37,040 nt of DNA, taken from NCBI GenBank assembly GCA_016206675.1, contig JACQRD010000047.1, positions 1 to 37,040 of the forward strand, in the 5' to 3' direction. Position 1 is the first letter of the stretch. Every line of letters starts with the position of its first letter. A program made the position numbers and the translations under genes. Of the stretch, positions 1 to 9,914 are shown in pieces. Below the pieces are notes generated by a model. That model did not search any database. It had not been told where the DNA came from and was given only the letters and a program-made list of their open reading frames with translations. This stretch comes from Candidatus Omnitrophota bacterium. GTDB lineage: Bacteria; Omnitrophota; Gorgyraeia; Aquiviventales; Aquiviventaceae.

Positions 1-4
1 CCCT

Positions 5-25
5 TGCCCCATGCCCCTTGCCCCT
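5..25 (+). repeat. Heptamer repeat TGCCCCW x3
   Basis: TGCCCCA TGCCCCT TGCCCCT directly upstream of the first gene. Confidence 0.7.
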
Positions 26-37
26 CCTGCGGCTGTT

Positions 38-2284
38 ATGTACGTGATATGGTCGCTGGCCGTCGGCGGCGCCGAGCGCGTGGTGGCTCTGCTGGCAGAG
101 CATCTTGACCGCGTCCGCTACCGGCCGCTTGTCGTTTGTCTCAACGAAGAGGGCGCGCTGGCCGCACCCCTGCGGCAGGCCGGGGTGGAGATCATGGCGC
201 TGCGCAAGCGGGGGCCGGCCGATCTGCAAACACTCTGGCGGCTTGTCTCGTTGATGCGGCAGCAACGGGTGCAATTGGTGCACACCCATCTCTGGGGCGC
301 GAATCTCTGGGGCCGGCTGGCGGCATGGATCGCCGGCATTCCTGTCATCGCCACCGAGCACAACACCGATACGTGGAAGCCGTGGTGGTATTTGCTGCTT
401 GACCGCTGGCTGGCGCCGCGCACCAGCGCGCTGATCGCGGTGTCACAAGCCGTGAAGGATTTCTACGTGGCGCATGGCATCGGTCCTGATCGGCTGGCGG
501 TCATCCCCAACGGGATTGAGACGGAGCGCTTCGCTTCGGTGCCGCCCTCTGGCTTCTACCGCGAATTGGGATGGCCGGAGCAGGCGCCGAGGTTTCTGGC
601 GATCGGGCGGCTGGTGCCGGCGAAGCGGCACGACCGCTTTATTGACGCCATGGCGCAGGTGATCGCCGCGCGGCCCGGTGCGCGCGGGCTGATCATCGGC
701 GAGGGGCCGCTGCAGCAGACGCTGGCCCAGCGCATTGCCGCGCGCGGCCTGCAAGGCCAAGTGGTGTTGGCCGGCGTGCGCCACGACGTGCCGTCGCTGC
801 TTGGCGGCGCGCGGGCGGTGGTGTTTACCTCAGAGCGCGAAGGGCTGCCCATGGTGACACTGGAAGCGATGGCTGCGGGGGTGCCGGTCGTCTCCACGCC
901 GGTGGGCGGCGTGCCGGAGGTCATCGAGGATGGGCGCACCGGCTGGCTGGTGCCGCCGGACGATGAGGCTTCGCTCGTCGAACGGCTGACGCGCCTGGTC
1001 GATGAGCCGGCGCTGGCCCAACGCGCGGGGGCTGCGGCCCAGACGGCGGTGCGAGGCCGCTGGAGCTTGCCGGCGATGGTGCGCGCCCATGACGCGCTCT
1101 ATCAGCGCGCCTTGCGCCCGCTCGTGCCGGTCACTTTTATCATCGACCATTTGGGCGCCGGCGGAGCGCAGCGCCAGCTCTTTGAGCTCGTCAGCCGGCT
1201 GCCGAAGGAGCGTTTCGCGGCCCGCGTCATCTCGCTTTCGGATCAGCCGCAGGCAGATCTGGAGCGATTCCGCGCCGCCGGCATCGAGGTGGCCTGCATC
1301 GCCCAATCGGGCGCCTGGAACTGGAGATGTTTCTGGCGCCTCCTGCGAGCGCTGCGGCGTCAGCGGCCGCGCATCGTCCACACCTGGCTCTTTACGGCCG
1401 ACTTGTACGGCCGGCTGGCGGCGCGTCTTGCGGGGGTGCCGGTCGTCGTCAGCGCGGTGCGCAGCGTCGACGCCGGTAAGCCGGGGCATTACATCGCCGC
1501 CGACCGGTGGCTGGGCCGCATGACGAATGCTCTGACGGTCAACGCGGAAGCGATCCGGCGGGTGCTGCGCGACCGCGAGGGGCTGCCCGCCTCAAAACTC
1601 CACACGATTTATAACGGCGTGGACCTGCACGTGTTCAATCCGGCCACCCGCAACGGGACACTGCGTCAGCAGTGGCGCGTCGGCCCGGCTGACCAGGTGG
1701 TGGGCATCGTCGGGCGGCTCGCCCCTGAGAAAGACCACGCGACCTTTCTGCGGGCGGCGGCGGCCGTCGCGCAGCAGCAGCCCAACGCCCGCTTTCTCAT
1801 CGTCGGCCAGGGGCCGCTGCGCGGCCAGCTGGAGCAACTGAGCCGCCAGCTCGGGCTGCAGCCGCAGGTGCGGTTCGTCGATTCGCCGCAGGAGATCGCC
1901 GACGTCTTCGCGGCGATCGATCTGCTTGTGCTGTCATCGATCTACGAAGGCTGCTCCAACGTCATCCTCGAGGCGATGGCGATGGGCAAGCCGGTGATCG
2001 CCACCGACGTGGGCGGCAATCCCGAGCTGGTCGAGCCGCAGCGCACCGGGTTGCTGGTACCGGTGGGCAACCCGGAAGCGCTTGCGGAAGCGATGGTGCA
2101 GCTGCTGCGCGATCCGCCGCGCGCCACGCAGCTAGGTGAGGCCGGGCGGCAGCGCGTTGAGGAGTATTTCAGCGCCGAGCGGATGGTCGCGCAGACTATC
2201 AGTCTCTATGAGTCGCTCCTTCAAAAAGGTGTCAGACACCTTTTGGCTTCCAAAGTGTCTGACACCATTTCTGGAGAGGGTTAA
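38..2284 (+). CDS. Tandem two-domain glycosyltransferase (GT4-GT4 fusion)
   Basis: ORF 11..2284; ATG at 38 (MYVIWSLAVGGAE) is the better start because the ATG at 11 lies in a TGCCCC heptamer repeat. Two complete GT4 units: GGAER...EGLPMVTLEAMAAGVPVVSTPVGG and GGAQR...EGCSNVILEAMAMGKPVIATDVGG. Confidence 0.9.
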   Translation: MYVIWSLAVGGAERVVALLAEHLDRVRYRPLVVCLNEEGALAAPLRQAGVEIMALRKRGPADLQTLWRLVSLMRQQRVQLVHTHLWGANLWGRLAAWIAGIPVIATEHNTDTWKPWWYLLLDRWLAPRTSALIAVSQAVKDFYVAHGIGPDRLAVIPNGIETERFASVPPSGFYRELGWPEQAPRFLAIGRLVPAKRHDRFIDAMAQVIAARPGARGLIIGEGPLQQTLAQRIAARGLQGQVVLAGVRHDVPSLLGGARAVVFTSEREGLPMVTLEAMAAGVPVVSTPVGGVPEVIEDGRTGWLVPPDDEASLVERLTRLVDEPALAQRAGAAAQTAVRGRWSLPAMVRAHDALYQRALRPLVPVTFIIDHLGAGGAQRQLFELVSRLPKERFAARVISLSDQPQADLERFRAAGIEVACIAQSGAWNWRCFWRLLRALRRQRPRIVHTWLFTADLYGRLAARLAGVPVVVSAVRSVDAGKPGHYIAADRWLGRMTNALTVNAEAIRRVLRDREGLPASKLHTIYNGVDLHVFNPATRNGTLRQQWRVGPADQVVGIVGRLAPEKDHATFLRAAAAVAQQQPNARFLIVGQGPLRGQLEQLSRQLGLQPQVRFVDSPQEIADVFAAIDLLVLSSIYEGCSNVILEAMAMGKPVIATDVGGNPELVEPQRTGLLVPVGNPEALAEAMVQLLRDPPRATQLGEAGRQRVEEYFSAERMVAQTISLYESLLQKGVRHLLASKVSDTISGEG
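2223..2270. repeat. REP-like composite palindrome at the 3' end of the GT4-GT4 gene
   Basis: GGTGTCAGACAC-CT-TTTGG-CTT-CCAAA-GTGTCTGACACC: 17-bp stem with a 2-nt bulge and 3-nt loop (2228-2266), built from two GTGTC-W-GACAC palindromes. Confidence 0.92.
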
Positions 2285-5200
2285 TGCGTTCGTGGAAAAC
2301 GGTGGTCATCATCGTAGTGGGTATCGCGGTGGGTGCGGCCATCGCCATGCACCGGCGCGCACCGCCATCCTCTGCCGCGGCGCAGCGAGCGGCGGCGGCC
2401 TCGCATGCGGCCAAGGAACTATGGCTGAGCGATTTTGAATCCGACGCAGAGCTGACCGAGCGCTGGAAGCTGCGCGATGCGACCGCCATTCGCAGCGCGG
2501 AGCAGGCCACCCACGGGGCGGGGGGCGCGCAGATTCTTTTCCGCAAGAGCGACGCGCCGGCCGCGATGATCGAAGACTACTTCAGCAACCACGCGGAGCT
2601 GCGCGATTGGAGCCGCTACGCCTCCCTGCGCTTCGACGTGCACAATCCCCAGGCGTCGGTGGAGCGCCTCATCGTCCAGATCAAGGACGGCGCCGGCCGC
2701 CGCTACAAGCGGGAGCTCCACCTCAGCAGCCAGACCACCCACCACATCACCATTCCGATCGCCCAGCTGCGCGAGCAGCTCAACGTGCGGCACATCGCGC
2801 AGATCAGCCTCTTCCAATGGAAACCGAAGGCGCCGGCCCGCTTCTTCCTGGATGCGGTGCGCCTGCAGACCGCGCAGGCCGCAGGCGATGACGTGGAGCC
2901 GATTGGCGCGCAGATGCCGTTGGAGGATGCGGCGGTGACGCCGAATCAATTGAGCGCCTGGAACTTCCGTCAGCAGATCGCGCGCTGGCAAGGCACGGAT
3001 GCAGCCACCGGGCAGCCGGTGGTGCGCGTGCCGCTAAGCCTCGTGACCGAGGCACCGCTCTCCGTGGGGTTTCCAGTCACCGGCGGCGTGCCGCTGCCGA
3101 TGGGGCAGTTGCAACCTCACGATGCGGTGCGGCTGGTGGATCCGCAGGGCCTGGCCTGGCCGCTCCAGACTCGTCCATTGGCCCGATGGGAGGACGGTAG
3201 CCTGAAATGGCTGCAAGTGACCACGACGATCCCGCCAGGGGCTGCTGGCCGCGATCTCTGGCTGGAGTACGGCGCGCCGGTAGCACCCCCGGCCGAACCG
3301 GCTGCGCGTGTGCAGGTGGAGGAAACGCCTGAGGCGGTGCGGGTGACGACCGGGCCGCTGCAGTTTTCCGTCAGCAAACAGCACTTCACCCTGTTTGAGT
3401 CGGCGCTGGTGGATCGCAACCGTGACGGCGCCTTCAGTGAAGAAGAACGGCTTGCCGGGGCGGGCGATCTGGTGATCATGCATCAGGGGCGCGCGTTCCG
3501 CAGCTTGGCAGACCGCAAGAGCTATACGCTGACGGTGGAAGAGCGCGGCCCGCTGCGCGCCACGCTGAAGGCCAGCGGATGGTTCCGCGACGAAGGCGGC
3601 AAGGGTTTTTGCCAGTTTACCGTGCGCCTGCAGGCTTTCGCCGGCTTGCCGCAGGTGCGCCTCTACCACACCGTCATCTATACCGGCTATCCGGCGAACA
3701 CGTACCACCATGAGTACAAGGACATCAAATTGCCCGAGAACGAGACCATTGAGGAGATCCGCCTGGAGCTGCCCGTGACGACGGCCGCCGGCGGCCAACT
3801 GCTGACGGCGGATGAGCAGGGGCCGTGGGCAGCACCGCTGAGCGCGCCAACCGTTATCCACCAGCACGCCCACGACGCCTTCCGCATCACCCAGGCAGAG
3901 GCGGTAGTGCGCAAGGGCGGGCGCAACGAGGGATGGGTGCTGGCACAGAACGAGACGGCAGGCGTCATGGCGCTGGTGCGCGAGGCCTGGCAGCAATATC
4001 CGAAAGAACTCATCGCCGATCCCCAGGCGAATCGGCTCATCATCAAGCTGTGGCCCGCCTCCGCCGGCGAGCTGGATTTACGGACCACCAAGGAGGCCTT
4101 CGGCCCGGATGACGTCGCCCGCGGCAGCGCCTTCGGGCTGGGCAAGACGCACGAGATGGTCTTCGGCTTTCTCGGCGTGCCGGTGGAGGCCCCCACCGCC
4201 CGGTCCATTGCGGGACTCTGGCAGCAGCCGTGGCTGCTGGCCGCCCATCCGGTGTGGCTGCAGGCCACCAACGTCTGGGGCGAGATGGCGCCGGCTTTCT
4301 GGGAGCAGTTCGGCGAGACCGAAGCGTTGATGGACGGCCTCTTCAACTGGGCTGACCGGCAGATCCGCAACTTCAATTGGTACGGGATGCTCGATTGGGG
4401 CGATACCCGGCTGTGGTGGCGCAAAGAAGCGTACGACAAATCGTACGACGAGTGGGGCTGGCATCCGGAAGGGCGCTGGGGGTGGCATAACTGCGAGGCG
4501 GTCGGCACGCACGCCGCCGCGCTGGTGAGCTTCATGCGGTCGCTCGATCTGCGCTACTTCCGATTCGGCGAGACGAAGGCGCGCCACGTGATGGACGTGG
4601 ACACGGTGCACTACAACACCGTCGCCAACGATCCGCGGTTGAGCAAGAAGATCCCCGACACCTTCGCCAAGGTTGGTTCGATCCACCGGCACAGCGCCAA
4701 CCACTGGAGCGGGCGCAACGAGGAGGCCACCCACACGCATGTGCTGGGGCTGCTGATGTACTACTACCTCACCGGCTACGACCGGGCGATGGACGTCGCC
4801 AACGAGGTCGGCGGTTTCCTCCTGCAGAATCCCGTGACGTACACCAAGCATCCGGACATCGCGCCGCTGCGGGGGGTGTCCAACGTGCTCTGGGGCGACG
4901 TGCTGATGTACCAGGCCACGGGCGATCGCCGCTATCGCGCGCAGGCGGATGACTGGATCCGCGTGCTGCTGCTGGGCCAGCGGGAAGACGGGGCGTGGGT
5001 TGAAACCTACAACCCGCGCGACCGGATGTGGGACGGCAAGGTCAAAACCAACTACATCACGCTGCATACCCTCCCGGCGCTAATCGCCTACCACCGGATG
5101 ACCGGCAACGAGCGGGTGGGCAAGGCGATCGTGCGCGCCACGGAGTCGATGTTCCGGCGGGAGAAGTATCTCGAAGCCTTCGACGCCGCCGGCTACAGCT

Positions 5201-7119
5201 ACCTGCTGACGGGCAAGAGCCAGTATCTGGATGAAGGCCGCCGGCTGCTGCGCAACGTCGTCAAGTCGCAGGATCACTCCGGCAAGCCGCTCTTCGACGG
5301 CATCACCTTCAAGAAGACCATCTATGACCGCGTCACCCCCATCCTCTATACCGTGCCGCTGCTGCACGGCGCGATGACCACGCCGGACTTCAACGCCCTG
5401 CGGCAGGGCATGGCGGCCGCCACGCCGCAGGTGGAGCCCCAGGAGCTTTCGGAGGGGGCGGAATCCCGAGCGAGTCCCGCCAACGGCGGGACGAGTCGAG
5501 GGACATCGCAAGCACCCAACCCGCTGATTCCATATGACGTGCTGGTCGCGCCGTCCCTGGAGAAAGTGCTGCCGGAGCGCGGGGAGATTCCCGGCGCACA
5601 CCTGAATCCGGCGCAGATCAGCCTGGCCCGCAACGAGTACGAGGCCATCCAACTCGTCCTGCACAGCGAGCTCGGCGAGCTGCGGCAGGTGCGCATCGAG
5701 CCCGGTCCGCTGACCCATGTGGGCGGACAGGGAACGATTCCACCAGACGCCATCAGTTGGTCGCCGGTTGGTTTCGTCAAAACGCGCCAGCCGGGTTACA
5801 TGGTCAGCCATGTCGGCTGGTGGCCGGATCCGCTGCCGGCTGCCACGCCGTTTGATGTGAAGCGCGGCTGGACCCAGCCTGTCTGGGTCACCATCTACAC
5901 GCCGCCGGGTACGCCCGCAGGGGAGTACCGCGGCGTGATCACCATCCGCGCCGACAATGCAGCACCCACGACAATCGAGCTGGCGGTGCACGTGTGGGAC
6001 TTCGACCTGCCGCAGATCCCAACGCTCAAAACGGCGTTTGACGTGTATCTCAATCGCCTGCAGAGCGGCTACAGCCAGTTTTTCCCGCAGTGGTGGCAGC
6101 GATGGGAGCCGCGCCAGGAGGAGCTGGCCGAGCGATTTTACGACGACCTATTGCGTCACCGCCTCTCGCCGATTCTCAACGCCGACCTGTCCGATCCTGC
6201 GCAGTTGGCCCTGGTCAAGCGGCTGCGGCAGCGCGGGCTCTCCGCCTTCGCCGTCGGCCGCCACGGCGGCAGCTTCAACAACGAATGGCCGAAGGATGAC
6301 GCCGCCCTGGCAGAGCTGGAGCCGGTCTACCGGCGCTATGCCCACGAGTTGGAGCAGGCCGGGCTGCTGGAGGCGCATTACGTCTATACCTACGATGAGC
6401 CTGAGTTGGGCCTGGCGCGCGCCGAGGAGGCCGGCCGGATGATCCGCGCGGCCTCGCCGAAGCTGAAGAATCTGCTCGTGCTCTACGACGCGCCCCACGT
6501 CGGCACGCTGCAGCAGTGGCTTGAGCCGTTCGACATCGTCGTGCTGCGCAACGTCACCTTCGAGCCGATCCGGGCGGATTCCCTGAAGCGGCTGGGCAAG
6601 GAGGTCTGGCTGTACGTCTCCGGCCCCAAGCCGCCGTTTCCAACGCTGGTGATCGACTACCCGGCGATGGCCTACCGCATCCTGCCGTGGATGTGCTGGA
6701 AGTACGGCTTGAGCGGCCTGCTGTATTGGAGCGTCAACTACTGGACCACCGATCCGTATAAGGACCCGATGAACACCCAATGGGAGCAGAACGGCAACGG
6801 CTCGCTCTACTACCCCGGGCCCGACGGGCCGGTGCCGTCGCTGCGGCTTGAGGTGCTGCGCGACGGCCTGGAAGACTACGAGTATCTAGCACGGCTGCGG
6901 CAGCTGGTGGAGCGGGTGGAGCGCCTCTCCGCCGCGCAGAACGACCGCCAGCTGCAAACGTATTTGGCGCAGGCGAAGCGTCTGCTGGCGGTGGATGATC
7001 TGCTCGTGAAGTCCATGCAGCTCTATGCGAGGAATCCCGAGGCGCTGGAGCTGCAGCGCGCGCAACTGGCGGAGGCTATTGAAATGCTGCAGCGGGTCGA
7101 ACAGGTTGCTCACCGCTGA
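2284..7119 (+). CDS. Membrane-anchored or secreted multidomain carbohydrate-active protein: YetA/PcRGLX-like (exo-rhamnogalacturonan lyase-like) region plus C-terminal DUF4091-like glycosidase-type domain
   Basis: 1611 aa; N-terminal signal/anchor RSWKTVVIIVVGIAVGAAIAM; N-terminal beta-sandwich-like segment; WYGMLDWGDTRLWW / NHWSGRNEEATHTHVLGLLMYYYLTG toroid-like region; C-terminal DIVVLRN...LLYWSVNYW...LRLEVLRDGLEDYEYL typical of DUF4091. Confidence 0.7.
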   Translation: MRSWKTVVIIVVGIAVGAAIAMHRRAPPSSAAAQRAAAASHAAKELWLSDFESDAELTERWKLRDATAIRSAEQATHGAGGAQILFRKSDAPAAMIEDYFSNHAELRDWSRYASLRFDVHNPQASVERLIVQIKDGAGRRYKRELHLSSQTTHHITIPIAQLREQLNVRHIAQISLFQWKPKAPARFFLDAVRLQTAQAAGDDVEPIGAQMPLEDAAVTPNQLSAWNFRQQIARWQGTDAATGQPVVRVPLSLVTEAPLSVGFPVTGGVPLPMGQLQPHDAVRLVDPQGLAWPLQTRPLARWEDGSLKWLQVTTTIPPGAAGRDLWLEYGAPVAPPAEPAARVQVEETPEAVRVTTGPLQFSVSKQHFTLFESALVDRNRDGAFSEEERLAGAGDLVIMHQGRAFRSLADRKSYTLTVEERGPLRATLKASGWFRDEGGKGFCQFTVRLQAFAGLPQVRLYHTVIYTGYPANTYHHEYKDIKLPENETIEEIRLELPVTTAAGGQLLTADEQGPWAAPLSAPTVIHQHAHDAFRITQAEAVVRKGGRNEGWVLAQNETAGVMALVREAWQQYPKELIADPQANRLIIKLWPASAGELDLRTTKEAFGPDDVARGSAFGLGKTHEMVFGFLGVPVEAPTARSIAGLWQQPWLLAAHPVWLQATNVWGEMAPAFWEQFGETEALMDGLFNWADRQIRNFNWYGMLDWGDTRLWWRKEAYDKSYDEWGWHPEGRWGWHNCEAVGTHAAALVSFMRSLDLRYFRFGETKARHVMDVDTVHYNTVANDPRLSKKIPDTFAKVGSIHRHSANHWSGRNEEATHTHVLGLLMYYYLTGYDRAMDVANEVGGFLLQNPVTYTKHPDIAPLRGVSNVLWGDVLMYQATGDRRYRAQADDWIRVLLLGQREDGAWVETYNPRDRMWDGKVKTNYITLHTLPALIAYHRMTGNERVGKAIVRATESMFRREKYLEAFDAAGYSYLLTGKSQYLDEGRRLLRNVVKSQDHSGKPLFDGITFKKTIYDRVTPILYTVPLLHGAMTTPDFNALRQGMAAATPQVEPQELSEGAESRASPANGGTSRGTSQAPNPLIPYDVLVAPSLEKVLPERGEIPGAHLNPAQISLARNEYEAIQLVLHSELGELRQVRIEPGPLTHVGGQGTIPPDAISWSPVGFVKTRQPGYMVSHVGWWPDPLPAATPFDVKRGWTQPVWVTIYTPPGTPAGEYRGVITIRADNAAPTTIELAVHVWDFDLPQIPTLKTAFDVYLNRLQSGYSQFFPQWWQRWEPRQEELAERFYDDLLRHRLSPILNADLSDPAQLALVKRLRQRGLSAFAVGRHGGSFNNEWPKDDAALAELEPVYRRYAHELEQAGLLEAHYVYTYDEPELGLARAEEAGRMIRAASPKLKNLLVLYDAPHVGTLQQWLEPFDIVVLRNVTFEPIRADSLKRLGKEVWLYVSGPKPPFPTLVIDYPAMAYRILPWMCWKYGLSGLLYWSVNYWTTDPYKDPMNTQWEQNGNGSLYYPGPDGPVPSLRLEVLRDGLEDYEYLARLRQLVERVERLSAAQNDRQLQTYLAQAKRLLAVDDLLVKSMQLYARNPEALELQRAQLAEAIEMLQRVEQVAHR
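5464..5502. repeat. REP-like palindrome inside the 1611-aa gene
   Basis: TCCCGAGCGA-GTCCCGCC-AAC-GGCGGGAC-GAGTCGAGGGA; perfect 8-bp inner stem with 3-nt loop. Confidence 0.8.
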
Positions 7120-7901
7120 TGCGCGTCGTCGCCCTCACCTTCCATGACTTCAGCGCGAACGGTCATGAGGGCCCCGGGGATGCGGTCTACACGATCACCG
7201 CGGCGGAGATGGAGTCGCTGCTGGCGCACGTGCACAAGCTGGGCTACCGCACCGTCAGCTCCAAGGCCTTCCGGGCGTGGCAGCAGGGCAACGGCAGCTT
7301 GCCGGAGCGCACCGTCGTCTTCACCTTCGATGACGGCTATACCAGCCATCTCGAGATCGCGGCCTCGCTGCTGAACCGCTACCGCTTCACGGGCACCTTT
7401 TTCGTCACACTGAACCACATCGGCCAGCCGGGGTTTCTCACGTGGGAGCAGCTGCGCAAGCTTATCTTCCTCGGCATGGAGATCGGCTCGCACGGGGTCA
7501 CCCACCGGCCGCTGACCTCGCTGTCGCGCCAGGAGATGGAAGAGGAGCTGGTGCAATCCAAGCGCGTGCTCGAGCAGCAGCTCGGCACGCCGGTTCATTC
7601 CATCGCCGCGCCCGGCGGCTTCTGGAACGGGGCGGTGGCCGAAGCGGCCCGGCGTACTGGCTACGACGCCGTGTGGGTCTCCAACATCGGCACCAACGGC
7701 AAGGAGACCAACCCCTTTGCGCTGCGGCGCGTCGTGGTGCGCAAGCCGTTTTCGCTCGAGCGCGTGGTGGCCATGGTCGAGGGCTGGCAGCCCGCCTTCT
7801 GGTGGGCGGCAAACCAGCAGTTGTTGATCCGCGTGCTGAAGCGCACCCTCGGCGTCTACTGGTACGAACGCCTGAAGCGCCGCCTTGTGCCCAATGCGTA
7901 A
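7119..7901 (+). CDS. Polysaccharide deacetylase (CE4/NodB domain)
   Basis: VVFTFDDGYTSH, GTFFVT, MEIGSHGVTHRPLTSL, IAAPGGFWN motifs; TGATG overlap with upstream gene. Confidence 0.92.
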   Translation: MRVVALTFHDFSANGHEGPGDAVYTITAAEMESLLAHVHKLGYRTVSSKAFRAWQQGNGSLPERTVVFTFDDGYTSHLEIAASLLNRYRFTGTFFVTLNHIGQPGFLTWEQLRKLIFLGMEIGSHGVTHRPLTSLSRQEMEEELVQSKRVLEQQLGTPVHSIAAPGGFWNGAVAEAARRTGYDAVWVSNIGTNGKETNPFALRRVVVRKPFSLERVVAMVEGWQPAFWWAANQQLLIRVLKRTLGVYWYERLKRRLVPNA

Positions 7902-7910
7902 GCCGGTGGC

Positions 7911-9476
7911 ATGATCATCGACAGCCGGACGGTGCCCGCAGGCACGACCATCAAGACGGACCTGTGCATTATCGGCGCCGGGGCCGCCGGCATTACGCTA
8001 GCCCGGGAGTTCGCGGGGCGCTCGACACGGGTCTGTCTTTTGGAAAGCGGAGGATTGACCCAGGATCCTCGAACGCAGGCCCTGAACGCGGGTGAAAACG
8101 CCGGGCTACCTTATTTCCCGCTCGTCGCGGCGCGGTTGCGTTATTTTGGCGGCACGACCAATCACTGGGCCGGGGAGTGCCGTCCGCTGGATGAAATCGA
8201 TTTTGAGGTTCGTGACTGGATCCCGCACAGTGGCTGGCCGTTTCGACGGGCGGAGCTGATGCCCTACTACGAACGGGCCCACGCGCTCTGCCAGCTGGGT
8301 CCGTGGACGTACGAACCGGCGGATTGGGAATTCAAAAGGGCGCGACACATTCCATTCCCCCCCGAGCGCATGAAGACACTGGTGTTTCAGCTCAGTCCAC
8401 CGACACGTTTCGGCAGTGTCTACCGCGAGGAGCTGGCCCAAGCGGCGAACGTCTCCACCTACTTGCAAGCCACGATCCTGGAATTGGAGACCAACGCCGA
8501 TGCCGAGAAGGTGACGAGGGCCAGAGTGGCGGTAGAGAACCGGCAGGAGTTCTGGGTGGAAGCGAAGAGGTTTATCCTGGCGGGAGGAGCCATCGAGAAT
8601 GCCCGGCTCTTGCTGGCATCGAACCGCACCCAAACCGCCGGCCTAGGCAACCAGCATAATCTCGTAGGGCGGTTCTTCATGGAGCATTTGGGAATGGAAA
8701 GCGGGATCTTTCTGAGCCAGGAGCCGAAGCTTCGCCTCGATTTCTACCCGCATCATTGGGTGGAGCGCCATGGCGTTCGCATCCGTTCCATGGCCACGCT
8801 TGGGTTTTCTCCTGAAGTGATGCGCCGTGAGCAGATCGGCAATTTTAATTGCGAGTTGGATCCCATTAAACCGCGCGAACTGGAGGGGGTGAAATCCCTT
8901 GAAACAATCGCTGGATCTGCACGGCGCGGCAAGATCGCCCCTGGGTTCGCCGCCCATGTTCGGAATATCATCGTCCACATAGATGAGGTCCTCATGTCCG
9001 CTCGCAGCAAGGTGCTCAAGCGGCCGCTAGGCCTCGCCCGTGTCATCAACCGTTCGGAGCAGGTGCCGAACCCGTCCAGTCGAGTGATGTTATCCGACAA
9101 GCGAGATCGGTTTAACCAGCCCCAAGCGCGGCTGGAATGGCGGCTCGATGTACTGGACCGGAAGACCGTAAAGAGAGGGCATGAGCTCGTGGGGCTCGAA
9201 ATGGGTCGAACGAATCTCGGCCGCCTCAAGCTCCTGCTCGGCCCCGATGAAGCCGCGTGGCCCATTCAAGGATCATGGCATCATATGGGGACGACACGAA
9301 TGCACACCGATCCCAAGCAGGGTGTCGTGAACGCCGACTGCCGCATCCACGGGATCAGCAACTTGTATGCCGCGGGCAGCTCGGTGTTTCCGACCTCCGG
9401 CAGCGCGCCTCCGACGCTGACCAGTGTGGCGCTGGCCCTTCGCCTGGCGGATCATCTGAAGGAGGTCCTGGCGTAA
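7911..9476 (+). CDS. GMC-type FAD-dependent oxidoreductase
   Basis: CIIGAGAAGITLAREFA dinucleotide-binding motif; AGGAIENARLLLAS; C-terminal GSWHHMGTTRMHTDPKQGVVNADCRIHGISNLYAAGSSVFPTSGSAPPTLTSVALALRLADHL. Confidence 0.92.
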   Translation: MIIDSRTVPAGTTIKTDLCIIGAGAAGITLAREFAGRSTRVCLLESGGLTQDPRTQALNAGENAGLPYFPLVAARLRYFGGTTNHWAGECRPLDEIDFEVRDWIPHSGWPFRRAELMPYYERAHALCQLGPWTYEPADWEFKRARHIPFPPERMKTLVFQLSPPTRFGSVYREELAQAANVSTYLQATILELETNADAEKVTRARVAVENRQEFWVEAKRFILAGGAIENARLLLASNRTQTAGLGNQHNLVGRFFMEHLGMESGIFLSQEPKLRLDFYPHHWVERHGVRIRSMATLGFSPEVMRREQIGNFNCELDPIKPRELEGVKSLETIAGSARRGKIAPGFAAHVRNIIVHIDEVLMSARSKVLKRPLGLARVINRSEQVPNPSSRVMLSDKRDRFNQPQARLEWRLDVLDRKTVKRGHELVGLEMGRTNLGRLKLLLGPDEAAWPIQGSWHHMGTTRMHTDPKQGVVNADCRIHGISNLYAAGSSVFPTSGSAPPTLTSVALALRLADHLKEVLA

Positions 9477-9901
9477 TGTGGCGGTCGGCGGTGACACGGC
9501 GGCGGTTTCTGCACGTGCTTCTCGGCGCCATCGGCGTCGCGGCGCTTCGCCCGTTTCGGGCCTTGGCGCCCTTGATGCCGCGGATGCCATCTGAACCGCT
9601 TAGCGAGCGGTTGGGACGCCTGCTGCCTGATCCAACCAGCGCCGCCGTGGTCGGCCACGCGTATCTCGATTGCGTGCCTGCAGAAGCGGATAGGCATCGG
9701 CTCGTGGAGCTGATGAGTCCGCGGCGGCAGCGCAGGGCGCTTGCGGCAGCTCCCACCGCCCGCTTGCAGGAATGGTTTCATCAGCGAAGGCGACGGGATT
9801 TTGAAATGGAGCACACCGTGCTGGTGCAGGGATGGATGCTCTCTGTGACCGAAGCGCGGCTGTGCGCGTTAGTGGCTCTCCGGGCGGGACGCTCGGCATG
9901 A
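9476..9901 (+). CDS. Small Tat-signal-bearing protein, probable partner subunit of the GMC oxidoreductase
   Basis: Frame of ORF 9257..9901; ATG at 9476 overlaps the GMC stop (TAATG). N-terminus MWRSAVTRRRFLHVLLGAIGVAAL is a twin-arginine-like signal. Position and size resemble gluconate-2-dehydrogenase subunit-3-like partners. Confidence 0.7.
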   Translation: MWRSAVTRRRFLHVLLGAIGVAALRPFRALAPLMPRMPSEPLSERLGRLLPDPTSAAVVGHAYLDCVPAEADRHRLVELMSPRRQRRALAAAPTARLQEWFHQRRRRDFEMEHTVLVQGWMLSVTEARLCALVALRAGRSA

Positions 9902-9914
9902 GGAGGTAAGAGAC

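Noticed and set aside
118-6780. Numerous long minus-strand ORFs opposite the GT4-GT4 and 1611-aa genes
   Set aside because: Antisense shadow ORFs typical of GC-rich coding DNA; Arg/Ala/Pro/His-rich translations, no domain motifs or ribosome sites, while the plus-strand proteins show clear conserved families.
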